Shown: piece by piece, positions 34,048 through 42,065 of the stretch | How the letters are laid out: every line of letters starts with the position of its first letter | Numbering within the stretch: the stretch's first letter is position 1 | Assembly (NCBI RefSeq): GCF_040096075.1 | Contig: NZ_JBBMFJ010000009.1 | Coordinates: forward strand, 32,127-96,126 | Length of the DNA: 64,000 nt | Origin: Brotaphodocola faecis | Lineage (GTDB): Bacteria; Bacillota; Clostridia; Lachnospirales; Lachnospiraceae | Direction: 5' to 3' | The notes under the pieces: model-generated | Database searches by the model: none | What the model was told of the DNA's origin: nothing | What the model saw: only the letters and a program-made list of their open reading frames with translations | Made by a program: the position numbers and the translations under genes

Positions 34048-34326
34048 TTACTGCGTTTCTGGCATCTGCTGTTTTTGAAACTGTCCGATCAGCGCCAGTT
34101 TTTCCTTCCGGCTTAACTGCTTGACCGCCCATTCCCGCCGCATGGCCTCCTGCTTCGTGCTGAAGGTTTCGTAATACTTCAACACCACGGGCCTGCGGTT
34201 TTTTGTGTATTTGGCGCCTTTTCCGGCATTGTGGGCCGCCACCCGCTCCTTCAGATGGTTTGTCCATCCGCAGTAGAGGGTTCCGTCCGCGCACTCCAGA
34301 ATATAGGTGTAATTTTCTTCTGACAT
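34048..34326 (-). CDS. GIY-YIG nuclease-domain protein (UPF0213)
   Basis: A 92-residue stand-alone GIY-YIG domain: YTYILECADGTLYCGWTNHL, then HNAGKGAKYTKNRRPVVL and the metal-binding Glu in STKQEAMRREWAVKQL. Family members are small nucleases of uncertain role. The frame is open for another 107 codons upstream, but that part looks random. The ATG at 34326 has AAAGGATGG upstream. Confidence 0.88.
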   Translation of the reverse strand: MSEENYTYILECADGTLYCGWTNHLKERVAAHNAGKGAKYTKNRRPVVLKYYETFSTKQEAMRREWAVKQLSRKEKLALIGQFQKQQMPETQ

Positions 34327-34532
34327 CGTTCTTCCCATCCTTTGCATTACGGTTATCATCGTACCATAAGAAATGCTCCCGCGCAACGCTATGTAGGCGG
34401 CGCCTGCTTCTTGCAAGTACAGCATGCGCCGCCCAGGTCTCCCTGATCTATGAAAAGCACCGGCCTGATGCAGTGACCAGCTATATCTTATACTACATCT
34501 TACGCAGTTTTGCCCGTTTTGTGCAGTTACCC

Positions 34533-36089
34533 CTAAATTTCTTTTACCAGAATCAGGCAGTCCCCCGCACTGATGGTGCCTCCTGGCAGATCGTTCGCCG
34601 CCAGTATCGACGCTTCTGTCGTATGAAAACGCTTCGCCACATCCCACAGGCTGTCTCCGGGCTGTACAAGATAGCCGACAATGCCCGGCATGGCTTTCAT
34701 TTTTTCTGTATCTGCCGGCTGAACCTGCGCCTGCAAAATTACCTGTTTTTTCTCCGGCTGCAGAACCAGTAAATCCAGGGTGATCACACCGCGCAGCTCC
34801 GCCTGTCCGCCTCCTGCCATGACCGCGGTCAGCTGCTCCAGTCCCGGCTCCAGATACCAGATGCTTTCCTCTGTGATGCCCGGAACCTCTGCATCATAAT
34901 GGAAGGGCACCAGGCGGGTGGCCGCCTGCACCGGCCTTGCGTCATCGTCTGTCAGATACAGAAGCTTTACCTCCAGAACACCATCTACCACCAGCGCGTT
35001 CTCCAGGACCTCCGCCCCATCCAGCTTCACGCTTCCGCTGCTGTGGCAGATTTGCAGCACCCTGGGGTCTGTTTCCATCTCCACATTCTCCGCAACCCTG
35101 CATTTTCCGAAATTGCGGGTCAGGATCCGGTCAAAGACCGCCTCGCCGGTGTCCAGCACAATTTCCCGGTTCGTGGCATACAGATCCTGCAAAAGCTCCA
35201 GCTGCTGTTCCTCATAAAGGCGTACATCCAGCTCAATGATCGCGTCGATGGAAAGCTCCCGCATCTCCCCATCGTAATCCGGCTTTTCCTCCAGGTCACG
35301 GTGGATCAGCTTCAGGCCGATGGCCGGAATCAACTCCGCAGCCGCACCCTGCATTTCCACTTCCCCTGAGAATGGAATGCTTTCCTCGACCCACTGAACC
35401 ATGCCGCTCTCGCCGCCCTCATACAGGGCAAATACCATCAGGGTTCCCTCCAGATGGATCTGGCCGTCCAGCGGCTTTGCCTGGCCCCCGGCAAGCTTCA
35501 TTTCTGTCCACAGCATCCGCTCAATGGCCGGTTTGCTGCCAGGAAGCGTGATGTCCTGCTTTAAGCGGTAGGTATCTTTTCTGCGCAGGGCAATGGCCGC
35601 TGCCGGGATCTGCTCCCGTCTCACCTGGAGATGGATTTCCTCATCCACCCCGTTCACATCCACGGCTGCCGCCGTGTCATACAGGCTCTCTGCCTTTGCC
35701 TCCAGCGTTACGATCGCCTTGATTCCCAGCTTGCGGGAATGGACCATCTCCGTGTTCAGGTCATCCAGCTGCCAGGAAACACTGACATAATCCTTTTCAT
35801 CCAGATCCGGCACATTGATGGTTTCCTCAAAGGGGATCGCCCCACCCAGCGCCTGCAGGCCTCCCTCCTCCCTGCGGTAAAGCACATGAAAATCCAGCTT
35901 TCCCCGCACTGTGATCCGCTCCCGCTGCACCTTCACCGGCTCCAGCTGAATAAGACCGGAATCCAGGATCACCTCGTCAATGTCACTCATGGTATCCGGA
36001 ACAATAAAATCATCATCCAGGGTTACCTGCGCTTCCGTCTGGCTTTTCAGACGGTTTCTGTGCAGGTTCTGTTTTTCCAGTTCCAGCAT
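34533..36089 (-). CDS. sipL: SipL-like spore coat morphogenetic protein (SPOCS/DUF3794 plus LysM)
   Basis: In C. difficile SipL binds SpoIVA and is needed to build the spore coat. The 518 residues are close to that protein in length. It has repeated SPOCS (DUF3794) units, seen from VTLDDDFIVPDTMSDIDEVI onward and again around RILTRNFGKCRVAENV, and a C-terminal LysM of about 50 residues (GYLVQPGDSLWDVAKRFHTT). In SipL the LysM contacts SpoIVA. No signal peptide is seen, consistent with a mother-cell cytoplasmic protein. Expression is probably sporulation-specific, though I could not assign a promoter. Confidence 0.88.
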   Translation of the reverse strand: MLELEKQNLHRNRLKSQTEAQVTLDDDFIVPDTMSDIDEVILDSGLIQLEPVKVQRERITVRGKLDFHVLYRREEGGLQALGGAIPFEETINVPDLDEKDYVSVSWQLDDLNTEMVHSRKLGIKAIVTLEAKAESLYDTAAAVDVNGVDEEIHLQVRREQIPAAAIALRRKDTYRLKQDITLPGSKPAIERMLWTEMKLAGGQAKPLDGQIHLEGTLMVFALYEGGESGMVQWVEESIPFSGEVEMQGAAAELIPAIGLKLIHRDLEEKPDYDGEMRELSIDAIIELDVRLYEEQQLELLQDLYATNREIVLDTGEAVFDRILTRNFGKCRVAENVEMETDPRVLQICHSSGSVKLDGAEVLENALVVDGVLEVKLLYLTDDDARPVQAATRLVPFHYDAEVPGITEESIWYLEPGLEQLTAVMAGGGQAELRGVITLDLLVLQPEKKQVILQAQVQPADTEKMKAMPGIVGYLVQPGDSLWDVAKRFHTTEASILAANDLPGGTISAGDCLILVKEI

Positions 36090-36190
36090 AAAAAAGCACC
36101 CACCTTCCTTTCCATATCAGAAACCCTTTACAGAAAGTCTATGTGAATGCTTTTCGTTTTATGATACTGCCAGGCCGACACTCCGCGCGA

Positions 36191-36841
36191 TCAGTCTTCT
36201 CCTGAGCTGTCTGCCATTTCCGCCTTCAGGCGCTCCAGTTCGGCCTCTAGCTCCCGGACACGCTTCTCCATCCTTTCATAGTGTTCCATGGTCACCGCTT
36301 TTTTCCGGTTTTCAATGGGAACACCCGCTACCTTGACCGGCTGCGCCGGGATACCGACCGCCGTAGTGTCGTTGTCCAGCGGCTTTAAAAGTACTGCGTT
36401 GGCCGCAATCTGGCAGTTGTCTCCCACCTCAAAAGCGCCGAGAATCTTGGCGCCGCATCCTACGGTGACATTGTTCCCCAGGGTAGGATGGCGCTTTCCT
36501 TTGTTCAGGCCGACGCCGCCCAGAGTCACACCCTGATAAATGGTGCAGTTATCCCCGACTACCGTAGTCTCACCAATCACCACGCCGCAGCCGTGGTCAA
36601 TTAAAATGCCATGCCCCAGCTGTGCTCCGGGATGAATCTCGATCAGGGTGAAAAAGCGGGCGATCTGAGAAATCAGCCGCGCGATAAAAAACATATGGTG
36701 CTTATAAAACCAGTGGGCAAACCGGTGCCAGATCAGGGCATGCACGCCCTGGTAAAGAAGAAGTACTTCCAGGGCACTCCGTGCCGCCGGGTCACGTTCC
36801 TGTACTGCCTTTACATCCATCCAGATATCTTTCAAAATCAT
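36191..36841 (-). CDS. cysE: Serine O-acetyltransferase
   Basis: Makes O-acetylserine from serine and acetyl-CoA, the first step of cysteine synthesis. The 216 residues have the alpha-helical N-terminus and the left-handed beta-helix hexapeptide repeats with IEIHPGAQLGHGILIDHG and GETTVVGDNCTIYQGVTLGG. The C-terminus adds a charged coiled coil (EHYERMEKRVRELEAELERLKAE). The ATG at 36841 has GGAGG nine bases upstream; the in-frame start at 36859 does not. No T-box is seen upstream. Confidence 0.94.
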   Translation of the reverse strand: MILKDIWMDVKAVQERDPAARSALEVLLLYQGVHALIWHRFAHWFYKHHMFFIARLISQIARFFTLIEIHPGAQLGHGILIDHGCGVVIGETTVVGDNCTIYQGVTLGGVGLNKGKRHPTLGNNVTVGCGAKILGAFEVGDNCQIAANAVLLKPLDNDTTAVGIPAQPVKVAGVPIENRKKAVTMEHYERMEKRVRELEAELERLKAEMADSSGED

Positions 36842-36936
36842 AATTCCAAGCCTCCGCAATACGTTAGGATTTTGGCTCTTATTTTATCATATGATGCAAA
36901 GGAAATACAAGTGCTGAGCAAATAATTCCTAGTATT

Positions 36937-37368
36937 TTACTGGAATATAATTGGTTCCTCCAGATATTCCGTTTTTATGACAATGTACGGGAATGATTTT
37001 TCCGTACCTGCCTGCTCCGCAGCCTCCGGTCCCAAAAGCTCCGTGTCCGCCACAATCGCGTTCTCTGTCAGGTAAAGCTCCCTCACAGAAATGCTGTATC
37101 CGCCGGTCTCCTGCTCCCCGTAACCCACGACTATGTAAAGATTCTGGTCATCGGTGTAGGTCAGCTTGAAGGGTGCCGCCTTTTTCTCTCCGATCACGTT
37201 CTTCAGTTCTTCCGGCAGATCTGCCTCCCCGACTACGGTAAATTCCAGGTCACGCACCTTTTTCAGGTCATCCTTCTCCACGCTGCAGGCCGTCAGAAAC
37301 CGCACCACAAAGACCCAGGCCAGAAGAGCCAGGATTACCAGCACTTTCCCGCTTTTTTTCTTTCCCAT
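36937..37368 (-). CDS. PrcB-like lipoprotein
   Basis: The 143 residues begin with a hydrophobic signal ending in the lipobox LTAC (Cys 28), so it is probably a lipoprotein. The C-terminal half fits the PrcB_C domain (YIVVGYGEQETGGYSISVREL), found in a Treponema protease-complex subunit and in many Clostridia; its role here is unknown. Ribosome binding site GGGGAGG. It lies on the same strand between the 2-hydroxyacid dehydrogenase and cysE. Confidence 0.75.
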   Translation of the reverse strand: MGKKKSGKVLVILALLAWVFVVRFLTACSVEKDDLKKVRDLEFTVVGEADLPEELKNVIGEKKAAPFKLTYTDDQNLYIVVGYGEQETGGYSISVRELYLTENAIVADTELLGPEAAEQAGTEKSFPYIVIKTEYLEEPIIFQ

Positions 37369-37443
37369 AACAGCCTCCCCGAAAAAATTTGATAGTAATA
37401 ACCTATTCTTCCAGGGCCGAATGTATGCCTGGACTTATGCTTT

Positions 37444-38409
37444 TTACTTCCGGTTTCCGGTCTTCACATCTACCTGGTTGCGCATCTTAAGCTTCTCACC
37501 AGCCAGATATTTCTCCAGATTTTCCCCGGTAATCCGCACAATGCGCTCGAAGGTCTCCTGCAGATGGAACTTTCCGGCGCTGTGCGGGGTAATGATAGTG
37601 CGCGGCGCATCCCACAGCGGGTGGTCTGCCGGAAGCGGCTCCGGTTCCGTTACATCTAAGGCACAGCCTGCCAGGCTTACACCCTCACACAGGACTTTAT
37701 TTAAAGCGTCGCAGTCCACCGCATCGCCGCGGCCTGCATTGATGAGATAGCTACCCGGCTTCATGAGGCGCAGGCGGCGCTCATCCATGATATGATGGGT
37801 AGCCGGGGTGCTCGGCAGAATGAATACCGCGAAATCCACCTTCGGCAGAACCTCATCCAGCTGATCCATCGTGTAAAGCTCATCAATAAAGTCCGGCTTG
37901 TCTGCCACATGACGGCGGATGCCGATGACATGGCTGCCCAGCGCCTTCATGCGCTTTGCGTACTCGCTTCCGATATCACCAAGACCTGCTACCAGTGTGG
38001 TAGAATTCCAGATGGAGGTTACACTTCCCTCTTCCTTCCACTCATGGTTCATCTGATTCTTCATATATAAATCCATTTTGCGGCAGAGCATCATGGACAT
38101 GGAAACCATATGCTCAGACACAGACAGGCCATACGCGCCGGTCGCACAGGTCAGAATGGTGTCCGGTCCGATAACACCCGGCTTGCAGTACTGATCAGAA
38201 CCAGCGGAGTTCAACTGCATCCACTCCAGATGGTCATTCTGTTTCACCAGCTCCGGGCTGATGTTTCCGAAAATGATATCGGCAGCTTTTACTTCCTCTG
38301 CAGTGGCAGTTTTGATGGTCGTATAGTGAAACTCACAGCCTGCGCCGATTTTTTCGATATAAGCCTTATGTGCGTCATGGAATGGCATAGCAACTAAGAT
38401 GTTCTTCAT
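37444..38409 (-). CDS. D-isomer-specific 2-hydroxyacid dehydrogenase
   Basis: NAD(P)-dependent reduction of a 2-keto acid. The 321 residues have the Rossmann motif as VAGLGDIGSEYAKRMKALG (G-x-G-x2-G), the substrate region AGSDQYCKPGV, INAGRGDAVD, and the catalytic Arg/Glu/His region ending PHSAGK. Substrate not predictable. I start at the ATG at 38409 (MKNILVAMPFHDAHK), nine bases from GGAGG; the frame runs further upstream without family similarity. Confidence 0.93.
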   Translation of the reverse strand: MKNILVAMPFHDAHKAYIEKIGAGCEFHYTTIKTATAEEVKAADIIFGNISPELVKQNDHLEWMQLNSAGSDQYCKPGVIGPDTILTCATGAYGLSVSEHMVSMSMMLCRKMDLYMKNQMNHEWKEEGSVTSIWNSTTLVAGLGDIGSEYAKRMKALGSHVIGIRRHVADKPDFIDELYTMDQLDEVLPKVDFAVFILPSTPATHHIMDERRLRLMKPGSYLINAGRGDAVDCDALNKVLCEGVSLAGCALDVTEPEPLPADHPLWDAPRTIITPHSAGKFHLQETFERIVRITGENLEKYLAGEKLKMRNQVDVKTGNRK

Positions 38410-38490
38410 TGGGGGGATCCTCCGTATTGAAATTTTTTCTTTTTCCATTTTAGACCATATGCAGCGAATGCACAAGAAAAAATCTATTGC

Positions 38491-38519
38491 TTGTTTCGTC
38501 AGGACGGGAATGGTAAAAT
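38491..38519 (+). promoter_or_regulatory. Promoter of the histidine phosphatase gene
   Basis: -35 TTGTTT, 17-bp spacer, -10 TAAAAT. The 29-bp hairpin repeat lies about 20 nt into the transcript. Confidence 0.65.
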
Positions 38520-38545
38520 AGAATGACAACGGAATGCAGAACATA

Positions 38546-38574
38546 CGTAACTGTTCAGTACCCTCACAGTTACG
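38546..38574 (+). repeat. 29-bp hairpin repeat, copy 2
   Basis: Arms CGTAACTGT / ACAGTTACG, loop TCAGTACCCTC. It lies between promoter and start codon, 23 bp before the ATG of the histidine phosphatase gene. Confidence 0.88.
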
Positions 38575-38597
38575 ATAACACAACGAAAGGAACTTTC

Positions 38598-39326
38598 ATG
38601 AAACTTGTAATCGTAAGACACGCTGACCCGGACTACTCCATTGACTCCTTAACTCCGACCGGCTGGAAGGAGGCGGAACTGCTCTCCAACCGACTTGTGC
38701 GCATGCCTGCGGATGCCTATTACGTATCTCCACTGGGCCGGGCAAACGATACCGCGTCCCTGACCTTAAAGAAGCTGGGGCGCACCGCCGAAACCTGTGA
38801 ATGGCTCCGGGAATTTTCCCCGCGCATTGTAAAACCAGGCATGGACCGAAGCACCAGCATCTGGGACTGGCTTCCGGAAATCTGGACGAAGGAACCCCGC
38901 TATTATGATCCGGAGGAATGGTATCACACCAATGCCATGCGCTCCGTGAACGCGGAACTGGAATACAAATGGGTCACAAAGGAATTCGACCGGCTTCTGG
39001 CCTCCCACGGATATGAGCGGGAAGGCCTGTACTACCGGGCCGTCCGGCCAAACCGGGACACCATCGTGCTGTTCTGCCATTTCGGTGTGGAGTGCGTGCT
39101 CTTAAGCCACCTGATGCACGTTTCGCCGATGCCACTGTGGCATGGCCTGTGCGCGGCACCATCCTCCGTCACCACCATTTACACTGAGGAACGGAGACAA
39201 GGCATTGCCAGCTTCCGTGTCAGCGCGTTTGGGGATGTTTCCCACCTTTACGCAGCCGGGGAAGAACCTTCCTTTGCGGCACGGTTCTGTGAAACCTGGG
39301 ATAACGAAGAAGAGCGGCATGACTGA
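38598..39326 (+). CDS. Histidine phosphatase family protein
   Basis: Phosphoglycerate-mutase-like fold. The 242 residues start MKLVIVRHADPDYS, where RHA is the catalytic RHG/RHA motif, and the second His lies in TIVLFCHFGVECVLL. The substrate is unknown; these enzymes act on small phosphorylated metabolites or proteins. The ATG at 38598 has AAAGGAA upstream; the longer frame would run back through the hairpin repeat. Confidence 0.9.
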   Translation: MKLVIVRHADPDYSIDSLTPTGWKEAELLSNRLVRMPADAYYVSPLGRANDTASLTLKKLGRTAETCEWLREFSPRIVKPGMDRSTSIWDWLPEIWTKEPRYYDPEEWYHTNAMRSVNAELEYKWVTKEFDRLLASHGYEREGLYYRAVRPNRDTIVLFCHFGVECVLLSHLMHVSPMPLWHGLCAAPSSVTTIYTEERRQGIASFRVSAFGDVSHLYAAGEEPSFAARFCETWDNEEERHD

Positions 39327-39386
39327 ACACGCCGCTCTTTTTATATTTGCTGTTATGGTCCGAATATCTGACGGCTGCTCCTACCC

Positions 39387-39665
39387 CTAGGAATTTTCCT
39401 CCCGGCTGCAGATTGCCACTCTGTGCTGATATTTCTCCCGCGTGGCCATGCCGCCGCGGATATGCCGCTCGGATTTGTTGATGTTCAACACAATCCTTGC
39501 CCGGGCCGCTAGCGCCGGATTTATGTATTCCAGACGATCAGCCACGTCCTTGTGCACGGTGGATTTGGAAATTCCAAACTGCTTTGCCGCCTGCCGCACC
39601 GTGGCATTGTGGTCTATGATGTAATTGGCAATGGCAACGGCCCGCTCTTCAATATAATCCTTCAA
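39387..39665 (-). CDS. spoIIID: SpoIIID sporulation transcription factor
   Basis: Mother-cell DNA-binding protein that modulates sigma-E genes and sigma-K synthesis. The 92 residues contain the conserved helix-turn-helix TVRQAAKQFGISKSTVHKDV followed by RLEYINPALAARARIVLNINK, near-identical in family members. The start codon is TTG at 39665, eight bases after GAGGGG. That ribosome binding site lies in the 3' arm of the upstream hairpin (39672-39719), so a read-through transcript would hide it. Confidence 0.96.
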   Translation of the reverse strand: MKDYIEERAVAIANYIIDHNATVRQAAKQFGISKSTVHKDVADRLEYINPALAARARIVLNINKSERHIRGGMATREKYQHRVAICSREENS

Positions 39666-39666
39666 A

Positions 39667-39719
39667 GGAAAAACCCCTCAGAATTCTTTTTTACAATGTA
39701 TGAAGAATTCTGAGGGGTT
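39667..39719 (-). terminator. Terminator of the DUF3006-like gene, overlapping the spoIIID leader
   Basis: Perfect 17-bp inverted repeat (39672-39688 with 39703-39719) followed on the minus strand by TTT. It ends transcription from 39737-39910; its loop and 3' arm hold the spoIIID -10 element and ribosome binding site. Confidence 0.85.
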
Positions 39720-39723
39720 ATAC
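39695..39723 (-). promoter_or_regulatory. Candidate sigma-E promoter of spoIIID
   Basis: Minus strand: -10 CATACATT (39695-39702) matches the sigma-E consensus CATACANT exactly. A -35-like GTATAAC (39717-39723) lies 14 bp upstream, keeping only the ATA core. spoIIID is a sigma-E gene in B. subtilis and C. difficile. The -10 lies in the terminator loop. Confidence 0.6.
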
Positions 39724-39736
39724 CGGTTATCCGATT

Positions 39737-39910
39737 TTACGCCATACTATATTCCAACATTTCATATGCCACGCGGCAGCCTTCGCTGATTTCTGCCGGA
39801 AGCAGCGCCCGTGCCACGCATTTTTCTTCTGCGGACGGATCATCCACGCGCTGCAAATACGCATAATCTCCGTCAATTCTTGCTACGGTGTACTCAACTC
39901 TCTCAAACAT
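39737..39910 (-). CDS. Small DUF3006-like protein
   Basis: A 57-residue protein too short for many ORF callers. Translation: MFERVEYTVARIDGDYAYLQ, then an acidic stretch, ARALLPAEISEGCRVAYE, and a short end. The pattern (R-I-D/E-G-D-Y-A, later A-L-L-P then E-G) fits the DUF3006 family of Firmicutes, which has no known function. The ribosome binding site is AAAGGAG, seven bases from the ATG. A terminator follows the stop. Confidence 0.75.
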   Translation of the reverse strand: MFERVEYTVARIDGDYAYLQRVDDPSAEEKCVARALLPAEISEGCRVAYEMLEYSMA

Positions 39911-39947
39911 AGCTTTCTCCTTTCTCGTTACTGTTCACACGTTGTGC

Positions 39948-41006
39948 TCACTGTAACGCTTTCTCTCCTTTCATTTCCCGGCCAAACAGCCGGTTTAAAA
40001 TCTGATCCAACAGCATGGTATACACTGCCGCTCCCACATTGGTTCCGATTCTAAGCGCAATCGCTCCGATCAGTCCAAATGCCCCGGACGCAATATAGAG
40101 CGCACCGAAGGTATTAAATACAGTCTGCCATGCATAACCGGCAGAATAACCAACACCGATTCCGCCTAAAATTCCCAGATATGGATGCAGGGACTCCGGC
40201 AACAGAAAATACAGTGCTGCAAAGACTGTACAGCCCAGAATATTGTACAAACCTCGGGTTTTCGCTCTCGGCTCCATGTCTCCGGAAAATGGCAGGCACA
40301 CGGACATGCAGGCAATTCCGGCCCACATGGCTCTTGGGAGTCCAAGAAGATTCATGATGAGAAGGGCCGTAGAGACTGTTAATGTCATGCGGATGTACCA
40401 CCAGTTTCTTGCAGAATGAAAATGGAATTCCCGGAACAGATCCAGAAAGCTCCTGCGGTATGGGCGCAGTCTCTGATTTTTGTAAAATACGGCCATGCAG
40501 ATGACCATTCCCAAAAGCAATCCCCATACACGTTTTTCGTAATCGGCGCCGCTGACGTCGTAGCCCTTCAGCAGCAGATAGCTCAGAACAAATGTGGAGT
40601 GATTCGACATGATCACATTGTGGCAGCCCAGTACCATCAGAATCATGATGAAGGCACAGTTTGCAAAAAACGCGTATCCCGGCGCCAGCATATTGGAAAC
40701 GCGCGGGCCTGCAATCAGCACGCCAAAGATGAAGCCGATGCAAATGAGGCCGTGGGAGGTGCGAATTCCAAAGTCTGCCTGGCGCAGAACCAGAAGTGCC
40801 AGAAGCACCACCACACCTGCTATACTGTTGGCAGAGCCAAACAGCAGACTGAACGCGGTAACCACCGCAAAACAGAACGCGACCACAAGGTAGACCTTTA
40901 TATTATAAATGAAGATATGCCGTTTCTTTTCTTCTTTATCAGTTGTCCGCCGGATCAGGTTTTTGGAGCCTGCGGAGCTTAACTGTAATTCCTGGTAAAA
41001 TGTCAT
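39948..41006 (-). CDS. FUSC-family membrane protein (putative aromatic acid exporter)
   Basis: The 352 residues hold two sets of hydrophobic spans separated by a cytoplasmic segment around KNQRLRPYRRSFLDLFREFHFH, as in half-size FUSC/aromatic-acid-exporter proteins. The substrate is unknown. It is divergent from a TetR gene, each with its own promoter, suggesting local repression. Confidence 0.75.
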   Translation of the reverse strand: MTFYQELQLSSAGSKNLIRRTTDKEEKKRHIFIYNIKVYLVVAFCFAVVTAFSLLFGSANSIAGVVVLLALLVLRQADFGIRTSHGLICIGFIFGVLIAGPRVSNMLAPGYAFFANCAFIMILMVLGCHNVIMSNHSTFVLSYLLLKGYDVSGADYEKRVWGLLLGMVICMAVFYKNQRLRPYRRSFLDLFREFHFHSARNWWYIRMTLTVSTALLIMNLLGLPRAMWAGIACMSVCLPFSGDMEPRAKTRGLYNILGCTVFAALYFLLPESLHPYLGILGGIGVGYSAGYAWQTVFNTFGALYIASGAFGLIGAIALRIGTNVGAAVYTMLLDQILNRLFGREMKGEKALQ

Positions 41007-41041
41007 AACATCCCTGCCTTTTCTTTGATTATCAGTGAATA

Positions 41042-41070
41042 ACTATATCGTGTACAGAAAAGAATGTCAA
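41042..41070 (-). promoter_or_regulatory. Promoter of the FUSC gene
   Basis: Minus strand: TTGACA, 17-bp spacer, TATAGT. Confidence 0.85.
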
Positions 41071-41113
41071 ATATTTTTGCCATATAGCCGCTTCCGTCGG
41101 CCCGGCAGAACAG

Positions 41114-41142
41114 TTGACATCGTCTTTTTCCTTCTTTATAAT
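41114..41142 (+). promoter_or_regulatory. Promoter of the tetR gene
   Basis: Perfect TTGACA, 17-bp spacer, TATAAT, back to back with the FUSC promoter; I see no convincing long dyad between them for the TetR operator. Confidence 0.88.
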
Positions 41143-41171
41143 CGACTCATACGAAGAAACAGGAGGCTGTT

Positions 41172-41756
41172 ATGGCAAAGAAAAACGCACGCAATACCCG
41201 CGGAAAAATTGTAAGTGCCGCATGGAAACTGTTCTATGAACAGGGTTATGAGGATACCACCGTGGAAGAAATCATTGATCTGTCCGGAACTTCCAAAGGC
41301 TCTTTTTACCACTATTTTGACGGCAAGGACGCGCTTCTTTCCACCTTAAGCTCCCTGTTTGATGAAAAATATGAAGAGCTGCTGCCGCAGCTGACACCGG
41401 AAATGAGTGCCATGGACCAGCTTCTCTTTTTAAACCAGGAACTGTTCCGCATGATTGAAAACAGCATTTCCCTGGATCTTCTGGCAAGGCTTTACTCCAC
41501 GCAGCTTACCACCAGCGGAGAAAAACATTTGCTGGATCATAACCGGATCTACTATAAGCTTCTTCGAAAGATTATCGCAAAAGGGCAGACTGACGGTGAA
41601 CTCAGCACCCGTTCCAATGTCAATGAGATGGTGAAGCTTTATGCTTTGTGTGAACGTGCCCTGCTCTATGACTGGTGCCTCTGTTCCGGAGAATACTCTC
41701 TGGTAGAATATGCCGGGGAGGTGATGCCCGGATTCTTAAGCAGCTTTCAGCCCTGA
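41172..41756 (+). CDS. TetR/AcrR-family repressor
   Basis: The 194 residues have the TetR helix-turn-helix (IVSAAWKLFYEQGYEDTTVEEI, GTSKGSFYHYFDGKDALL) and a ligand-binding helical domain. It is divergent from the FUSC gene, the usual arrangement of a repressor and its exporter target. Ribosome binding site AGGAGG. Its stop codon lies in the loop of its own terminator. Confidence 0.92.
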   Translation: MAKKNARNTRGKIVSAAWKLFYEQGYEDTTVEEIIDLSGTSKGSFYHYFDGKDALLSTLSSLFDEKYEELLPQLTPEMSAMDQLLFLNQELFRMIENSISLDLLARLYSTQLTTSGEKHLLDHNRIYYKLLRKIIAKGQTDGELSTRSNVNEMVKLYALCERALLYDWCLCSGEYSLVEYAGEVMPGFLSSFQP

Positions 41757-41775
41757 CCGGCTGGAAGCTGTTTTT
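41741..41775 (+). terminator. Terminator of the tetR gene containing its stop codon
   Basis: 12-bp stem CAGCTTTCAGCC / GGCTGGAAGCTG (one G-T pair), loop CTGACC with the TGA stop inside, then five T. Confidence 0.9.
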
Positions 41776-41979
41776 CATACCAGAAAACCAGAGTCAGATA
41801 TGCCGACAGATACATCTTTGAGGATCGTTTTTGACGCACAGAACCTCCGTCTCTAAAAAATACATTTTTTGTATCTATTTTATTTTCTTTTATCGTCTAG
41901 TTGTTTTTCCTTATAAAATATAGTTTTAACTGTTATTTCAATTAAATCGTACAGTATTCGTTCTATACTTTATTCTGTA
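41776..41979. other. AT-rich spacer before the putP promoter
   Basis: No ORF with a ribosome binding site and no clear hairpin; only AT-rich sequence leading to the putP promoter. Confidence 0.5.
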
Positions 41980-42008
41980 TTGTAGTCTATTTTGATCCAT
42001 GCTATAAT
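41980..42008 (+). promoter_or_regulatory. putP promoter
   Basis: -35 TTGTAG, 17-bp spacer, -10 TATAAT. A small hairpin (GCTGGT/ACCAGC, 42024-42042) sits between the start point and the ribosome binding site. Confidence 0.75.
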
Positions 42009-42065
42009 CGACCACATCATACAGCTGGTGCTGAAAACCAGCATGGGAATGAGGAGGAAAAATCT

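Noticed and set aside
33349..34116. 255-codon frame overlapping the hemolysin III gene
   Set aside because: It is rich in His/Pro/Arg with no spans or known motifs; the 216-residue frame at 33377 has conserved family residues and AAGGAGG.
34327..34647. Long N-terminal extension of the GIY-YIG protein
   Set aside because: No family similarity, while the ATG at 34326 has a good ribosome binding site and gives the normal length.
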